Source: Rheinheimera sp. 4Y26
GTDB lineage: Bacteria; Pseudomonadota; Gammaproteobacteria; Enterobacterales; Alteromonadaceae
Assembly (NCBI RefSeq): GCF_025245835.1
Contig: NZ_JAOBWS010000006.1
Span: 124,001 to 188,000, forward strand
DNA: 64,000 nucleotides
Direction: 5' to 3'
Shown here: positions 34,334-44,901 of the stretch, in pieces
Numbering within the stretch: position 1 is the first letter of the stretch
Layout of the letters: every line of letters begins with the position of its first letter
The notes under the pieces: generated by a model
Databases searched by the model: none
Seen by the model: only the letters and a program-made list of their open reading frames with translations
Told to the model about the DNA's origin: nothing
Position numbers and translations under genes: made by a program

Positions 34334-34370
34334 TATAAGCCTAAAATTTGCTGTTTGTGAATAGCTTATA
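34334..34370. promoter_or_regulatory. Inverted repeat upstream of the HTH gene
   Basis: TATAAGC at 34334-34340 and GCTTATA at 34364-34370 form a 7-bp inverted repeat 32 bp upstream of the HTH start, in an AT-rich stretch that on the minus strand also offers TTCACA-N18-TATATT. It could be a promoter/operator for autoregulation. The rest of the 213-bp gap shows nothing else clear. Confidence 0.3.
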
Positions 34371-34515
34371 AGTGCTTGTTGCCATTACAGGATAAACGCT
34401 TTCGCAGCAGCTTGTGTATTTGACGCAAAGGCTAGAGCAATTGTATGCACTGTGTTAACTTTTGGTGTCGTAAAAGCAATAACTGCACGAAGCACATTAA
34501 TTAAGAGAACTTCTG

Positions 34516-36636
34516 ATGGCAAAAATAATGCAAACCATATGCTCCGGCATCATGGTATTTGGGGTAATGCAAATGGCGTGGGCTGAAACCGCAGCTCCTG
34601 TGGCTGCACAAAAACCTTATGTGGTGAAATCACCCAATGGTGACAGGGTTGATCCTTATTATTGGCTCAGGGATGACAAAAGGCAGGCGCCTGAAGTGTT
34701 GTCTTACCTCAATGCCGAGAATAAATATTATCAGGATTATGCAGCCAAATACGCTGAGCTGAACAAGCAGCTGTCAGCAGAAATTATCGGTAGGGTGAAG
34801 CAGGATGACAGTGCAGTGCCTGCGATCAAAGGGGATTATTCTTATTACAGCCGCTTTGAGACAGGTAAACAGTACCCGATTTATGCCCGCAAACCTAAGG
34901 CCGGTGGCGCCGAGCAGATTATGCTGGATGTCAATAAAATGGCTGAAGGCAAAGACTTTTATCAGGTCAGCAATTATCAGGTAAGCCCCAATCAGCAACT
35001 GCTGGCTTATGCCGAAGACACCACGGGTCGTCGCAATTACACACTGAAAATCCGCGATTTACGCACCGGGCAGGATCTGCCCGACACCTTGACCGGTATG
35101 GATGCATCTCTTGCCTGGTCGGCTGATAGTCAATCTTTGTTTTATATTGAAAAAGACAAACAAACTTTACTTGGCAACAAAGTAAAACGCCATCAGCTTG
35201 GCCAGGATAACAGCAAAGATGAGCTGTTATATGAAGAAAAAGACACCAGCTTTTATATGGGGGTTGGTAACAGCGGCGATGACCAGTATGTGGTGATATG
35301 GCTTGGCAGCACAGTGTCGAATGAAATGCTGGTGCTGAAAAGTGACGACAAGAGTGGCAAGTTCCGCACTGTGGCGCCGCGTCAGCGCGATTTTAAATAC
35401 GACATTGAGCATATGGGTAACCGCTGGGTGATCAGAACCGACTGGAATGCGCCGAATTACCGGCTGATGACAGTGGCCGATGACCAGATAGGTGACAGAG
35501 CGCGCTGGCAGGAATTGCTGGCGCATGATCCTAAAGTGTTTATCGAGTCTTTTCAGTTATTTAAAGACTATATTGCGGTGAATGTGCGCAATGATGGTTT
35601 AAATAAAGTGCAGGTGATGCCCTGGGTTGATCTGAAAAAAGCCAGTTACATCGATTCAGGTGAAGCAGCTTATGTGGCTTACACTAACGTCAATTATCAG
35701 CAAGACACCGAATGGTTGCGTTACAGCTATACCTCGTTAACCACACCTTCGTCTATCTATGAAATGAATATGCGCACCGGCGAAAAACGCCTGTTAAAAG
35801 AGCAGGAAGTGCTGGGTGGTTTTGATAAAAACAATTATCAAACTGAGCGGGTGTGGGCGACAGCAACAGATGGCACCAAAATTCCGGTCAGTTTGCTGTA
35901 CAAAAAAGGCCTGAAAAAAGACGGTACCGCGCCTTTGTACCAATATGCCTATGGCTCTTACGGCAGTTCCAGCAGCCCAAGCTTTAAAGCGCCGGTGTTG
36001 TCCCTGGTCGACCGTGGTTTTGTTTATGCAATCGCTCATATCCGGGGTGGCCAGGAAATGGGCCGGCATTGGTATGAAGACGGCAAGTTGCTGAATAAAA
36101 TCAATACGTTCACCGACTTTATCGCCGTTACCGATTATCTGGTTGCTGAAAAATATGCTGCCAAAGATAAAGTCTTTGCGATGGGCGGCAGTGCCGGTGG
36201 TTTACTGATGGGGGCCATTGCCAATATGGCGCCGGAAAAATACCGCGGCATTTTGGCGCATGTGCCTTTTGTCGATGTGGTGACCACTATGCTGGATGAG
36301 TCTATCCCATTAACTACCAATGAGTTTGATGAGTGGGGCAACCCAAAGCAAAAAGCCTTTTATGACTATATGTTGTCATATTCACCTTATGATCAGGTGA
36401 AAAAACAGGCTTATCCGGCCATGCTGGTGACCACAGGTCTGCACGATTCACAGGTGCAGTATTTTGAACCGGCCAAATGGGTGGCTAAGTTACGCACCCA
36501 CAAAACCGATAACAACCCGTTGTTATTCCGCACCAATATGGAAGCGGGTCATGGCGGTAAATCGGGCCGTTTCTCCCGCCTGAACGAAATTGCCGATGAA
36601 TACGCTTTTGTCTTGTCGCTGTTGGCACAGCCCTAA
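34516..36636 (+). CDS. Exported S9A prolyl oligopeptidase / oligopeptidase B-like protease
   Basis: 706 residues. A signal peptide (GIMVFGVMQMAWAE, cut near residue 23) precedes the seven-bladed propeller (DPYYWLRDDKRQAPEVLSYLNAEN is the typical opening) and an alpha/beta-hydrolase domain. The catalytic triad by position is Ser559 in GGSAGG, Asp644 in GLHDSQVQYFEP and His679 in AGHGGKSGR. Oligopeptidase B cleaves peptides after Arg/Lys; the propeller limits access to short peptides. The E. coli enzyme is cytoplasmic, so export here is notable. It has its own terminator. Confidence 0.93.
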   Translation: MAKIMQTICSGIMVFGVMQMAWAETAAPVAAQKPYVVKSPNGDRVDPYYWLRDDKRQAPEVLSYLNAENKYYQDYAAKYAELNKQLSAEIIGRVKQDDSAVPAIKGDYSYYSRFETGKQYPIYARKPKAGGAEQIMLDVNKMAEGKDFYQVSNYQVSPNQQLLAYAEDTTGRRNYTLKIRDLRTGQDLPDTLTGMDASLAWSADSQSLFYIEKDKQTLLGNKVKRHQLGQDNSKDELLYEEKDTSFYMGVGNSGDDQYVVIWLGSTVSNEMLVLKSDDKSGKFRTVAPRQRDFKYDIEHMGNRWVIRTDWNAPNYRLMTVADDQIGDRARWQELLAHDPKVFIESFQLFKDYIAVNVRNDGLNKVQVMPWVDLKKASYIDSGEAAYVAYTNVNYQQDTEWLRYSYTSLTTPSSIYEMNMRTGEKRLLKEQEVLGGFDKNNYQTERVWATATDGTKIPVSLLYKKGLKKDGTAPLYQYAYGSYGSSSSPSFKAPVLSLVDRGFVYAIAHIRGGQEMGRHWYEDGKLLNKINTFTDFIAVTDYLVAEKYAAKDKVFAMGGSAGGLLMGAIANMAPEKYRGILAHVPFVDVVTTMLDESIPLTTNEFDEWGNPKQKAFYDYMLSYSPYDQVKKQAYPAMLVTTGLHDSQVQYFEPAKWVAKLRTHKTDNNPLLFRTNMEAGHGGKSGRFSRLNEIADEYAFVLSLLAQP

Positions 36637-36664
36637 GCGTTAAGCCAGCATTGTTCAGCACAAA

Positions 36665-36690
36665 CGCCTGCATCGAGCAGGCGTTTTTTT
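36665..36690 (+). terminator. Intrinsic terminator of the oligopeptidase gene
   Basis: CGCCTGC, a 5-base loop, GCAGGCG and seven T, 29 bp after the stop. The remaining 336 bp to nhaB hold no convincing gene and no promoter that I can place with confidence. Confidence 0.92.
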
Positions 36691-37026
36691 GCCTGCAATT
36701 TGTCCGGCTATTCTTTCTCTGGTGGCATGTTGTGGCACTGCGGCAACAGGAACAAATGTTAGCTCTGTTTTAGCGGTTATTTTCCGCTTTGCTGCTTTAG
36801 TTAAATTTTCCGTTGTCTATCCGATTTCTGCTATTTGTTCATCGGGCTGTCATGGACATTCTGCAGTGAACTCGGTATAAGAAGCTGACATAGATAGCAT
36901 TTTTGAGCATTTTGCCCATTTATACCCGCTCAGACCAACGCAGTGTTGCCAAGGTACGCTATCTTTGAACGGACAGGACAAATTCTGCTCCGCTGAAGGT
37001 CATAATAAAAACTATGGGTACAAACT

Positions 37027-38607
37027 ATGAAAGCATCCGGCACCGCGCTCGCCATCTTTAACAACTTTCTCGGTCAGTCACCGAACTGGTACAAACTGAC
37101 CATCATTATGTTTCTGTTTATCAATCCACTGGTTTTTATCAACCATCCTTATCTGGCCGGTTGGTTACTTGTGATTGAGTTTATTTTTACCCTGGCGATG
37201 GCGTTGAAGTGTTATCCACTGTTGCCGGGCGGTTTATTGGCCATTCAGGCTATTGCGATGGGCATGACCAGCACCAACAAAGTGATGCACGAAGTGACTA
37301 TGAACATTGAGGTAATTTTGCTGTTGGTGTTTATGGTGGCTGGCATTCACTTTGTCAAAGATCTGCTGCTGTTTGTGTTTACCAAATTATTGATCCGGGT
37401 GCGGTCAAAAATTGGTATTTCAATGGCTTTTACTTTTATGGCGGCATTTTTGTCGGCATTCCTCGATGCCTTAACAGTGGTGGCAGTGGTTATCGCTGTT
37501 GGTATTGGTTTTTATGCGATTTATCACAAAATTTCGTCTGGTAAGGGCTTTGTCGACCCACATGATCACAGTGTGGACACTGAAGTGGCCGAATTATCGC
37601 GAGCCGATTTAGATGCATTTCGTGGTTTTTTACGAAACTTACTGATGCACGCCGGGGTGGGTACCGCATTGGGTGGAGTGTCCACTATGGTGGGCGAACC
37701 TCAAAACCTGATTATTGCTGCTGCTGTAGGTTGGGATTTTGCTGAATTTGCGCTGCGGATGAGTGCTGTGAGTGTGCCTATTCTGATCTGCGGTTTATTA
37801 ACCACAGTGGTGGTAGAGAAATTCCGTATTTTTGATTTTGGTGTGCGCCTGCCAACCGCAGTGCAGGACGTACTTATTGCATACGATAAATACCAGACTG
37901 CCAAAATCACTTCATCCGACATCGCAAAACTCTGGGTGCAGGGCATTATTGCGGTGTTATTGATCCTGTGTCTGAGCCTGCATATTGCGTCAGTGGGTCT
38001 GATTGGCCTGATGGTGATTATTCTGGCCACCACCTTCTGCGGTGTGACTGACGAACATGCGATTGGCCATGCTTTTAAAGAAGCTTTGCCTTTTACCGCT
38101 TTATTGGTGGTGTTTTTCGCTATAGTGGCGGTGATTATCGACCAGCATTTGTTTACGCCGGTGATTGCCTGGGTACTGACCTTTGATGGTCAGTTGCAGT
38201 TGGCGATGTTATTCCTGGCGAACGGTGCTTTATCCATGGTCAGCGACAACGTCTTTGTTGGCACTGTGTATATCAATGAAGTCAAAGCGGCCTGGGAAGC
38301 AGGACGTATCAGCCGTGAACAGTTTGAGTTATTGGCCATTGCTATTAATACCGGCACCAACCTGCCAAGCGTAGCAACACCTAATGGTCAGGCGGCGTTT
38401 TTATTCCTGTTGACCAGTGCCTTAGCACCGCTGATCCGTCTGTCTTATGCCAAGATGGTGTGGATGGCAATTCCTTACACTATTGTGTTAACTGTTGTTG
38501 GTTTAACCTGCACTGTGTTTGTGTTGCCTGAAGTGACACACTGGTTTTATGACGCCGGCTGGATCCACCATTATGTACCTGGTGCGGCGGCTGTATCCGG
38601 ACACTGA
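37027..38607 (+). CDS. nhaB: Na+/H+ antiporter NhaB
   Basis: 526 residues with about 12 membrane helices, matching NhaB length. The opening [63 protein letters not shown] and [22 protein letters not shown] are conserved NhaB blocks. It exports Na+ in exchange for protons at the inner membrane. It is a single-gene unit followed by a hairpin, and then by a second Na+/H+ antiporter system. Confidence 0.96.
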   Translation: MKASGTALAIFNNFLGQSPNWYKLTIIMFLFINPLVFINHPYLAGWLLVIEFIFTLAMALKCYPLLPGGLLAIQAIAMGMTSTNKVMHEVTMNIEVILLLVFMVAGIHFVKDLLLFVFTKLLIRVRSKIGISMAFTFMAAFLSAFLDALTVVAVVIAVGIGFYAIYHKISSGKGFVDPHDHSVDTEVAELSRADLDAFRGFLRNLLMHAGVGTALGGVSTMVGEPQNLIIAAAVGWDFAEFALRMSAVSVPILICGLLTTVVVEKFRIFDFGVRLPTAVQDVLIAYDKYQTAKITSSDIAKLWVQGIIAVLLILCLSLHIASVGLIGLMVIILATTFCGVTDEHAIGHAFKEALPFTALLVVFFAIVAVIIDQHLFTPVIAWVLTFDGQLQLAMLFLANGALSMVSDNVFVGTVYINEVKAAWEAGRISREQFELLAIAINTGTNLPSVATPNGQAAFLFLLTSALAPLIRLSYAKMVWMAIPYTIVLTVVGLTCTVFVLPEVTHWFYDAGWIHHYVPGAAAVSGH

Positions 38608-38621
38608 TGTGACAAAAAGGC

Positions 38622-38646
38622 GGGGTTTTATCTTAGATAAAACCCC
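38622..38646. terminator. Hairpin after nhaB
   Basis: GGGGTTTTATC-TTA-GATAAAACCCC, a perfect 11-bp stem 14 bp after the nhaB stop. It is preceded by AAAAA and followed by ATTTAT, so it can act rightward and, better, leftward. Confidence 0.7.
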
Positions 38647-38815
38647 ATTTATCCGATCTCTGCTTTAAAAAATGCAGGACAGGCATCAGATCCCTGCAGC
38701 ATTATCACCTCATCTGTTTTTGGTTTTGCAGATGATCTCCTTGTGACCGGTTTGGCCCGAAGCAACGTAATGTGAATGGTATAGGCCCACTTAACAAAAG
38801 AGGATACTGAGTCTG

Positions 38816-41614
38816 GTGAGCACTTTATTATGGATAGTGATATTACCGCTGCTGGCCAGTGTTTTGGTTACGACAGTTCGGCAATGGCAGCGCAGTTATC
38901 TGGCGCTGGCTGTGGCCGCTTTCCCTGCTCTGGCGTTGTTGCTGTTATTACCCATGGGCAGTGCTATCTATTCCGGCGAAGTCCTAAGGTATCAGTTGCA
39001 GTGGTTACCGATGATTGGGCTGAATTTCAGCCTGCAGCTGGATGGTTTATCATTTTTATTTAGCCTGCTTATTCTCTGCATCGGTTTATTGGTCATTCTT
39101 TATGCGCGCTATTACCTGTCGGCACAGGATTCGATGGTCAGGTTTTATGCGTTTTTAATGTTATTTATGTTTGCGATGCTGGGTGTAGTGTTATCTGGCA
39201 ATCTGTTGCAAATGTGGTTTTTCTGGGAGCTGACCAGTATCAGCTCGTTTTTACTGATTAGTTTCTGGTCGCAGCAGGGCGATGCCCGTAAAGGCGCCAG
39301 AATGGCGTTAACTGTCACTGCGGCCGGCGGTTTGGCGCTGCTAGCCGGTATTGTGCTGCTTGGGCAAATCACCGGCAGTTATGAATTAGCTGTGGTTCTG
39401 ACACAAACTGAACAATTACAACAACATGCGGCTTATCCTGTGGTGCTGGCGTTGGTGTTGTTGGGGGCTTTTACCAAATCAGCGCAGTTTCCTTTTCATT
39501 TCTGGTTACCCAATGCCATGGCTGCACCAACGCCGGTCAGCGCTTATCTGCATTCGGCTACCATGGTGAAAGCCGGTATTTTCCTGCTGGCGCGGTTATA
39601 TCCGCTGTTATCCGGTACCGAATTATGGTTTTTAGCGGTGACCCTGGCCGGTTTAACCACTTTGCTGGTGGGCGCTTATTTTGCGTTATTTCAGCATGAT
39701 TTAAAGGGATTGCTGGCGTATTCAACCATCTCCCACCTTGGCTTGATTACCTTATTACTTGGGTTAGATACAGATTTGGCTGCAGTAGCCGCCATCTTCC
39801 ATGTAATTAACCATGCCATTTTTAAAGCATCATTATTTATGGCCGCGGGTATTATTGACCATGAAACCGGCTCCCGCGATATGCGAAAAATCAATGGTTT
39901 ATGGAAATATATGCCGGTTACTGCCACTCTGGCTATGGTGGCTTCGGCGTCAATGGCCGGCGTGCCGCTGTTAAACGGTTTTTTATCCAAAGAAATGTTC
40001 TTTACACAAACCCTGCATCAGGGCGTGTTGGGATCATTAAGCTGGCTCATTCCGCTGCTGGCGACAGTGGCTGCGATTTTTGCCGTTGCTTATTCCGCCC
40101 GTTTTATCCACGACGTGTTTTTTAACGGTGAACCTATTGGCCTGACTAAAACACCGCATGAACCGCCTCGTTATATGCGGGTACCAATGGAAATTCTGGT
40201 GGCGCTCTGTGTGCTGGTTGGGGTGTTTCCGCAATGGTTTATCGGTGATTTACTATCACAGGCGGCTGTGGCAGTGCTGGGCGGTGCGGCGCCGGAATAC
40301 AGTCTGGCGTTGTGGCATGGTCTGAATATACCGCTGCTGATGAGCGTGCTGGCGCTGGCCGGTGGTATTGTGCTTTATATCAACCGCAAACATTTATTTG
40401 TGTTCCAGGCCGGTTTTGCCGAACAACCGGCAATTTACCGTTTTGAAAATGTGTTGCAGCGTTTTGTGCAGCGTTGCCGCAGTTTGACTGCGGCTATCGA
40501 CAATGGCCGTTATCAGCGATTTGCCGGTCTGATGTTGGTGTTGGTGTTGTGGTTGTGCGGAGCGCCTTTGCTGGAGCTTGCTTCATTACAAGGCAACAGG
40601 CCGACCTTGCCGCTGGATATGCTGGTGCTGGCCGGCGCCGCTATTTTATGTATTGCTGCCATCGCCACTGTACTCACCATCCGGCAACGTTTATTGTCGC
40701 TGGTGATGATTTCGGTGGTGGGGTTAATGGTCAGCCTGGCTTTTGTCCGGTTTTCGGCACCGGATTTGGCACTGACTCAGTTATCGGTGGAAGTGGTAAC
40801 TGTTGTGCTGCTGATGCTGGCGTTGTATTTCCTGCCGCATAAATCGGTGAAACAATCTTCACCTGGTCATCTGGTGCGGGATTTGGCGTTGGCAACAGGG
40901 GTTGGGGTGGTGATAGGCAGTCTGGCTTTTGCCATGCTGACCCAGCAAACCGACACTATTTCAGGCTATTTCCTGCAAAATGCCAAAACCGGCGGTGGTG
41001 GCACCAATGTGGTTAATGTCATTCTTGTTGATTTCCGTGGTTTTGACACCCTGGGTGAAATCACCGTGTTAGGTATCGCCGCTCTGGGAATTTTTAAAAT
41101 GCTGACCGGCATTCCTCGTTTTATGTCAGGTGCCGATGGCGAAGGCCGGCGCTGGGCGCTGGACAGCCATCCACTGTTGCTGGCGGTGGTGTCACAGGCG
41201 TTATTGCCGCTGGCGTTATTGGTTTCTGTGTATATCTTCTTCCGTGGCCACAATATGCCTGGCGGAGGTTTTGTCGCCGGTCTGATCACCGCTGTTGCGA
41301 TGATCCTGCAGTATGTGGCGCAGGGCGTGGACTGGGTCAAACCCAGGTTAAAAGTTGAATATTCCACGCTGATTTCCTTAGGGATTTTATGCGCCACTAT
41401 AACGGGTCTCGCCAGCTGGCTGTTTGACCGGCCGTTTTTAACATCCTGGTTTGATTATTTTGACCTGCCGCTGGTGGGCACTGTTGAGCTGGCCAGTGCC
41501 ATGGCGTTTGACCTGGGTGTTTATCTGACGGTGGTGGGGTCAACCTTATTGATCCTGGCGAACTTAGGCAAAGTCACCACCCGTTACCGTCCTGTACATA
41601 AGGAGCAATCATAA
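38816..41614 (+). CDS. mrpA: Mrp Na+/H+ antiporter subunit A fused to subunit B
   Basis: 932 residues with a GTG start (AGAGGA 11 bases upstream). It is the NuoL/ND5-like proton-translocating subunit: [26 protein letters not shown]-type [33 protein letters not shown]. After about residue 770 comes a MnhB-like part ([35 protein letters not shown], then [27 protein letters not shown]). No separate mrpB gene exists; mrpC follows directly with a TAATG overlap. The six-gene operon exports Na+ and helps alkaline tolerance. Confidence 0.95.
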   Translation: MSTLLWIVILPLLASVLVTTVRQWQRSYLALAVAAFPALALLLLLPMGSAIYSGEVLRYQLQWLPMIGLNFSLQLDGLSFLFSLLILCIGLLVILYARYYLSAQDSMVRFYAFLMLFMFAMLGVVLSGNLLQMWFFWELTSISSFLLISFWSQQGDARKGARMALTVTAAGGLALLAGIVLLGQITGSYELAVVLTQTEQLQQHAAYPVVLALVLLGAFTKSAQFPFHFWLPNAMAAPTPVSAYLHSATMVKAGIFLLARLYPLLSGTELWFLAVTLAGLTTLLVGAYFALFQHDLKGLLAYSTISHLGLITLLLGLDTDLAAVAAIFHVINHAIFKASLFMAAGIIDHETGSRDMRKINGLWKYMPVTATLAMVASASMAGVPLLNGFLSKEMFFTQTLHQGVLGSLSWLIPLLATVAAIFAVAYSARFIHDVFFNGEPIGLTKTPHEPPRYMRVPMEILVALCVLVGVFPQWFIGDLLSQAAVAVLGGAAPEYSLALWHGLNIPLLMSVLALAGGIVLYINRKHLFVFQAGFAEQPAIYRFENVLQRFVQRCRSLTAAIDNGRYQRFAGLMLVLVLWLCGAPLLELASLQGNRPTLPLDMLVLAGAAILCIAAIATVLTIRQRLLSLVMISVVGLMVSLAFVRFSAPDLALTQLSVEVVTVVLLMLALYFLPHKSVKQSSPGHLVRDLALATGVGVVIGSLAFAMLTQQTDTISGYFLQNAKTGGGGTNVVNVILVDFRGFDTLGEITVLGIAALGIFKMLTGIPRFMSGADGEGRRWALDSHPLLLAVVSQALLPLALLVSVYIFFRGHNMPGGGFVAGLITAVAMILQYVAQGVDWVKPRLKVEYSTLISLGILCATITGLASWLFDRPFLTSWFDYFDLPLVGTVELASAMAFDLGVYLTVVGSTLLILANLGKVTTRYRPVHKEQS

Positions 41615-41964
41615 TGGAACTGGTGATGGCAATTGTGATCGGCGTATTAACCAGCTGCGGTGTGTTGTTGGTATTGCGTGCCCATACCTTTGCTGTGGTG
41701 CTGGGGTTAACCATGCTGTCTTATGCGGTCAATTTGTTTATTTTTGCCAGTGGCGGTTTAACCGCAGGTAAAGGCGCAGTATTGGGCGTAACGGACATCT
41801 ATGCTGACCCTTTACCTCAGGCGCTGGTGCTGACCGCTATTGTGATAGGTTTTGCCATGACGGCGTTTTTAGTGATCCTTGCCATTCGTGCCCGGGCTGA
41901 ACTGGGCAATGACCATGTGGATGGCCACAGTGGTTCGCGGCAACAGCAGGAGTCGCGGTTTTGA
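41614..41964 (+). CDS. mrpC: Mrp antiporter subunit C (NuoK-like)
   Basis: 116 residues with three membrane helices and the NuoK-like TMLSYAVNLFIFASGG and DPLPQALVLTAIVIGFAMTAFLVILAIRAR blocks. It forms part of the complex-I-like membrane arm. It overlaps mrpA by one base and mrpD by 4 bp. Confidence 0.96.
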   Translation: MELVMAIVIGVLTSCGVLLVLRAHTFAVVLGLTMLSYAVNLFIFASGGLTAGKGAVLGVTDIYADPLPQALVLTAIVIGFAMTAFLVILAIRARAELGNDHVDGHSGSRQQQESRF

Positions 41965-43460
41965 TGCAACATGCAGTGATTTTTCCGATTTTAGTTCCGT
42001 TAATTACCGGGGCTTTATTGTTGTTACCACCGCTGCAGGCATCTGTAAATAAAAGGCGGGCGCTGGGGGGGCTTGGTTTGTTGCTGCTGTTACTCAGCGC
42101 CTGTTATGGCCTTTGGCAAAGCGCTGGCGGTGTACAAAACTTTTACCTGCTGGGGAACTGGCCGGCGCCTTTTGGCATTGTGCTGCTGCAGGATAAAGTA
42201 TCGGCCATTTTTGTGTTGTTAAGCACAGTGTTGGCCTGTTGTTGCTGGCTGTACAGTCTGGCTGGTGAAGATGAACGTGGTGCTTATTTCCAGCCTTTGT
42301 TACAGTTTTTGCTGATGGGCATTCACGGCGCCTTTTTGACGGCTGATTTATTTAACCTTTTTGTATTTTTTGAAGTGCTGCTGATTTCCTCTTATGGCTT
42401 GTTGCTGCACGGTGGCGGCAAAGGGCGCACCAAAGCGGCCTTGCATTATGTGTTATTAAACCTGTTAGGCTCCGCGCTGTTTTTACTGGCACTGGCGCTG
42501 TTGTACGCCATGCTGGGCAGTCTGAATATGCAGGATATGGCACTGCGTATCAGTAGTCTGGCACCGCAGCAGGTGTTAATTGTCAAAGCGGCTGCAGGTT
42601 TGTTATTGCTGGTATTTGGTTTAAAAGCGGCGCTCTTGCCATTGCATTTCTGGTTGCCGGCCGCTTATGCCAATGCGTCGGCAGCAGTGGCTGCGATGTT
42701 TGCCGTGATGACCAAAGTGGGTGTTTATTGTGTGATGCGGGTCTTTGGTAGCCTGTTTGGTGACAATGCCGCTGAGCTGGCTGGTTTTGGCCGGGATTTA
42801 TTATGGATTGCCGGGCTGGCCACTATGCTGTTGGCTGCAGTGGGTGTGGTGGCAGCACAACATCTGAAATTGCTGGTGGCTTATCTTGTCCTGTTATCAG
42901 CCGGCAGTCTGCTCGCCACGCTGGCGCTTGGTCATACCGGTGCTGTTGCCGCCGTACTTTATTACAGTCTGCATTCCACCTTGGTGGCAGCAGCGTTATT
43001 TTTACTGGCAGATTTAATTGCCGCCCAGCGCGGTACAGTACAGGACAGGTTAGTGGCCGGCCGGCCTTTACAACAAGCCTGGCCTTTGGGTGTGCTTTTT
43101 GTTATCTCAGCGCTGGCCGTGGTGGGAATGCCGCCCTTGTCTGGTTTTGTGGCAAAGATCTGGTTAATGCAGGCCGCCACTGATCTGCACAGTCGTATTG
43201 CGTTATGGTCGGTGTTGCTGTTCTGTAGCCTGCTGGTGTTGATCGCATTAACCAGAGCCGGCAGCACCTTGTTCTGGCGGGTAAAAGCACAGGCGGTGAC
43301 AGCGCAGCGTGCTGATGCCGTACAGTTTGCGGCTGTGGGTCTGTTACTGCTGGCAAGTCCGGTTCTGGTGCTGTTTGGTGAGCCTGTGATGCAATTTTGT
43401 GTAGAGGCAGCAACACAGCTGCAGTTTTTACCGAATGTGCGTGCAGTAGGAGGTGCATAA
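41961..43460 (+). CDS. mrpD: Mrp antiporter subunit D (NuoM/N-like)
   Basis: 499 residues with about 14 helices. LQDKVSAIFVLLSTVLACCCWLYSLAGEDERGAYFQPLLQFLLMGIHGAFLTADLFNLFVFFEVLLISSYGLLLHGG and VGMPPLSGFVAKIWLM are MnhD/MrpD signatures. It is one of two antiporter-like subunits of the complex. Its stop overlaps the spurious upstream extension of mrpE but not the preferred start. Confidence 0.96.
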   Translation: MMQHAVIFPILVPLITGALLLLPPLQASVNKRRALGGLGLLLLLLSACYGLWQSAGGVQNFYLLGNWPAPFGIVLLQDKVSAIFVLLSTVLACCCWLYSLAGEDERGAYFQPLLQFLLMGIHGAFLTADLFNLFVFFEVLLISSYGLLLHGGGKGRTKAALHYVLLNLLGSALFLLALALLYAMLGSLNMQDMALRISSLAPQQVLIVKAAAGLLLLVFGLKAALLPLHFWLPAAYANASAAVAAMFAVMTKVGVYCVMRVFGSLFGDNAAELAGFGRDLLWIAGLATMLLAAVGVVAAQHLKLLVAYLVLLSAGSLLATLALGHTGAVAAVLYYSLHSTLVAAALFLLADLIAAQRGTVQDRLVAGRPLQQAWPLGVLFVISALAVVGMPPLSGFVAKIWLMQAATDLHSRIALWSVLLFCSLLVLIALTRAGSTLFWRVKAQAVTAQRADAVQFAAVGLLLLASPVLVLFGEPVMQFCVEAATQLQFLPNVRAVGGA

Positions 43461-43461
43461 C

Positions 43462-43983
43462 ATGAATTTTATCCATGCTTTGTTGCCAACCCCTGCCCGA
43501 AGTTTATTGCTGTTTGTAGTCTGGTTACTGCTCAATAACAGTGTTGCGCCAATTCATTTAATTGTTGCTGCATTACTTGCGGTGTTAATCCCACAGCTAA
43601 CAGCAGGCTTTCGTGATCCGCAGCCGCCGATCCGGCGTTGGGGTCTGGCTCTGCGTTATATCGGCCGGGTGCTGCTCGATATTGTGCTGGCCAACTTACA
43701 GGTGATTAAGCTGGTGCTGGGGCCTAATAAGAATCTGCGTCCTGGTTTTGTGCTGGTGCCGCTGGCAATTACCGAAGCTTTGCCGCTGACGATACTGGCG
43801 GGCACAGTTTCATTAACGCCCGGCACTGTCAGCGCTGAAATTTTGCCTTATCAGCTGGACGAAAACAGCGCCAAACCTAAGTATCTGCTATTACATGTGC
43901 TTGATTTACAAAATGAAACTGAGCTTATTGCCAGTATCAAGCAGCGTTATGAGCAGCCACTGAAGGAGATATTCCAATGTTAA
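43462..43983 (+). CDS. mrpE: Mrp antiporter subunit E
   Basis: 173 residues from ATG 43462, with AGGAGG 8 bases upstream; a GTG three codons earlier lies on the ribosome site and is rejected. Two N-terminal membrane helices precede a cytoplasmic domain with NLQVIKLVLGPNKNLRPGFVLVPL, ILAGTVSLTPGTVSAEI and LLLHVLDL, typical of MnhE. It overlaps mrpF by 7 bp. Confidence 0.95.
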   Translation: MNFIHALLPTPARSLLLFVVWLLLNNSVAPIHLIVAALLAVLIPQLTAGFRDPQPPIRRWGLALRYIGRVLLDIVLANLQVIKLVLGPNKNLRPGFVLVPLAITEALPLTILAGTVSLTPGTVSAEILPYQLDENSAKPKYLLLHVLDLQNETELIASIKQRYEQPLKEIFQC

Positions 43984-44246
43984 ATCAGATAGTGCTGATT
44001 GCGATGATTGGCATCGGCATCGCCTTATTGCTGAACTTGTGGGCGTTGCTGCGCGGCCCCAGTGTGCCGGACCGTTTGTTGGCGCTTGATACCATGTATA
44101 TCAACAGCATCGCGTTATTGCTCTGTTACGGCATTTATGCCGCCAGTAGTTTGCATTTTGAAGCCGCACTTTTGATTGCCATGCTGGGTTTTGTCAGCAC
44201 AGTCGCAGTGTGCAAATTTATGTTACGCGGCGACATTATTGAATAG
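43977..44246 (+). CDS. mrpF: Mrp antiporter subunit F
   Basis: 89 residues with three membrane helices. RGPSVPDRLLALDTMYINSIALLLCYG and LLIAMLGFVSTVAVCKFMLRGDIIE match MnhF. AAGGAG lies 8 bases before the ATG. Essential small subunit of the Mrp complex. Confidence 0.96.
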   Translation: MLNQIVLIAMIGIGIALLLNLWALLRGPSVPDRLLALDTMYINSIALLLCYGIYAASSLHFEAALLIAMLGFVSTVAVCKFMLRGDIIE

Positions 44247-44255
44247 GAGAAGGTG

Positions 44256-44612
44256 ATGACCGTGCTGGAATGGATTATTGCGTTGCTGGTGATAGCGGGT
44301 ACCCTGTTTGTGCTGCTTGGCTCTGTTGCGCTGATTAAACTGCCAGACTTTTACACCAGGCTGCACGGCCCAACCAAAGCAACCACGCTGGGGTTGGGGA
44401 GTCTGGTGCTGGCGTCTATGGTATTTTTTAATTTTATCGAGCAACAACTGAATCTGCAGCAGCTGCTGATAGCATTGTTTTTATTTATTTCCGCCCCTGT
44501 CACCGCTTATATGCTGATCAAAGCTGGTTTACATCAGAAGCTGACGCCAGCAGCAGGCACCCAGCAGCAAGAGCTGATGAAACAAAGAGACAAATTAGCC
44601 AAAGGGGAATAA
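44256..44612 (+). CDS. mrpG: Mrp antiporter subunit G
   Basis: 118 residues from ATG 44256 (AGGAGA upstream; the GTG one codon earlier is less well spaced). Three helices with GTLFVLLGSVALIKLPDFYTRLHGPTKATTLGLGSLVLASM identify MnhG. It ends the mrp operon and is convergent with ptsO, 13 bp away; no terminator is visible between them. Confidence 0.95.
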   Translation: MTVLEWIIALLVIAGTLFVLLGSVALIKLPDFYTRLHGPTKATTLGLGSLVLASMVFFNFIEQQLNLQQLLIALFLFISAPVTAYMLIKAGLHQKLTPAAGTQQQELMKQRDKLAKGE

Positions 44613-44625
44613 AGGAGAGGGCTGC

Positions 44626-44901
44626 TTAGTTTTCGTCAAAACCGTTGTTAATCAATTCAACCACAGATTTTAACGCCGCTTCTGCTTCTGTGCCGTGTGC
44701 CAGCACCTCAACATTTTTGCCTTTGCTGCTGGCCAGCATCAGCAGCGCCAGCACACTGCTGGCATCGGCGGTTTTGCCTTCTTGCTGCAGCTCAATTTTG
44801 GCATCAAATTTCTGGCACAGCTGCGCCAGTTTGGTGGCAGCACGGGCATGTAAACCCAATTGATTGACGATAGTGACGGTTTGGGAAAAGCTATTTGCCA
44901 T
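44626..44901 (-). CDS. ptsO: Phosphocarrier protein NPr (PTS-Ntr)
   Basis: 91 residues from ATG 44901; the frame continues upstream inside rapZ but without a start consistent with HPr proteins. The phosphorylated His is His18 in NQLGLHARAATKLAQ, and DASSVLALLMLASSKGKNVEVLAHG is the HPr core. NPr passes phosphate from EI-Ntr to PtsN. It overlaps the rapZ stop by 11 bp. Confidence 0.95.
   Translation of the reverse strand: MANSFSQTVTIVNQLGLHARAATKLAQLCQKFDAKIELQQEGKTADASSVLALLMLASSKGKNVEVLAHGTEAEAALKSVVELINNGFDEN

Noticed and set aside
36689-36880. Short frame between the oligopeptidase gene and nhaB
   Set aside because: It begins inside the terminator U-run, has no ribosome site and has a non-protein-like Cys/Val/Ser composition.
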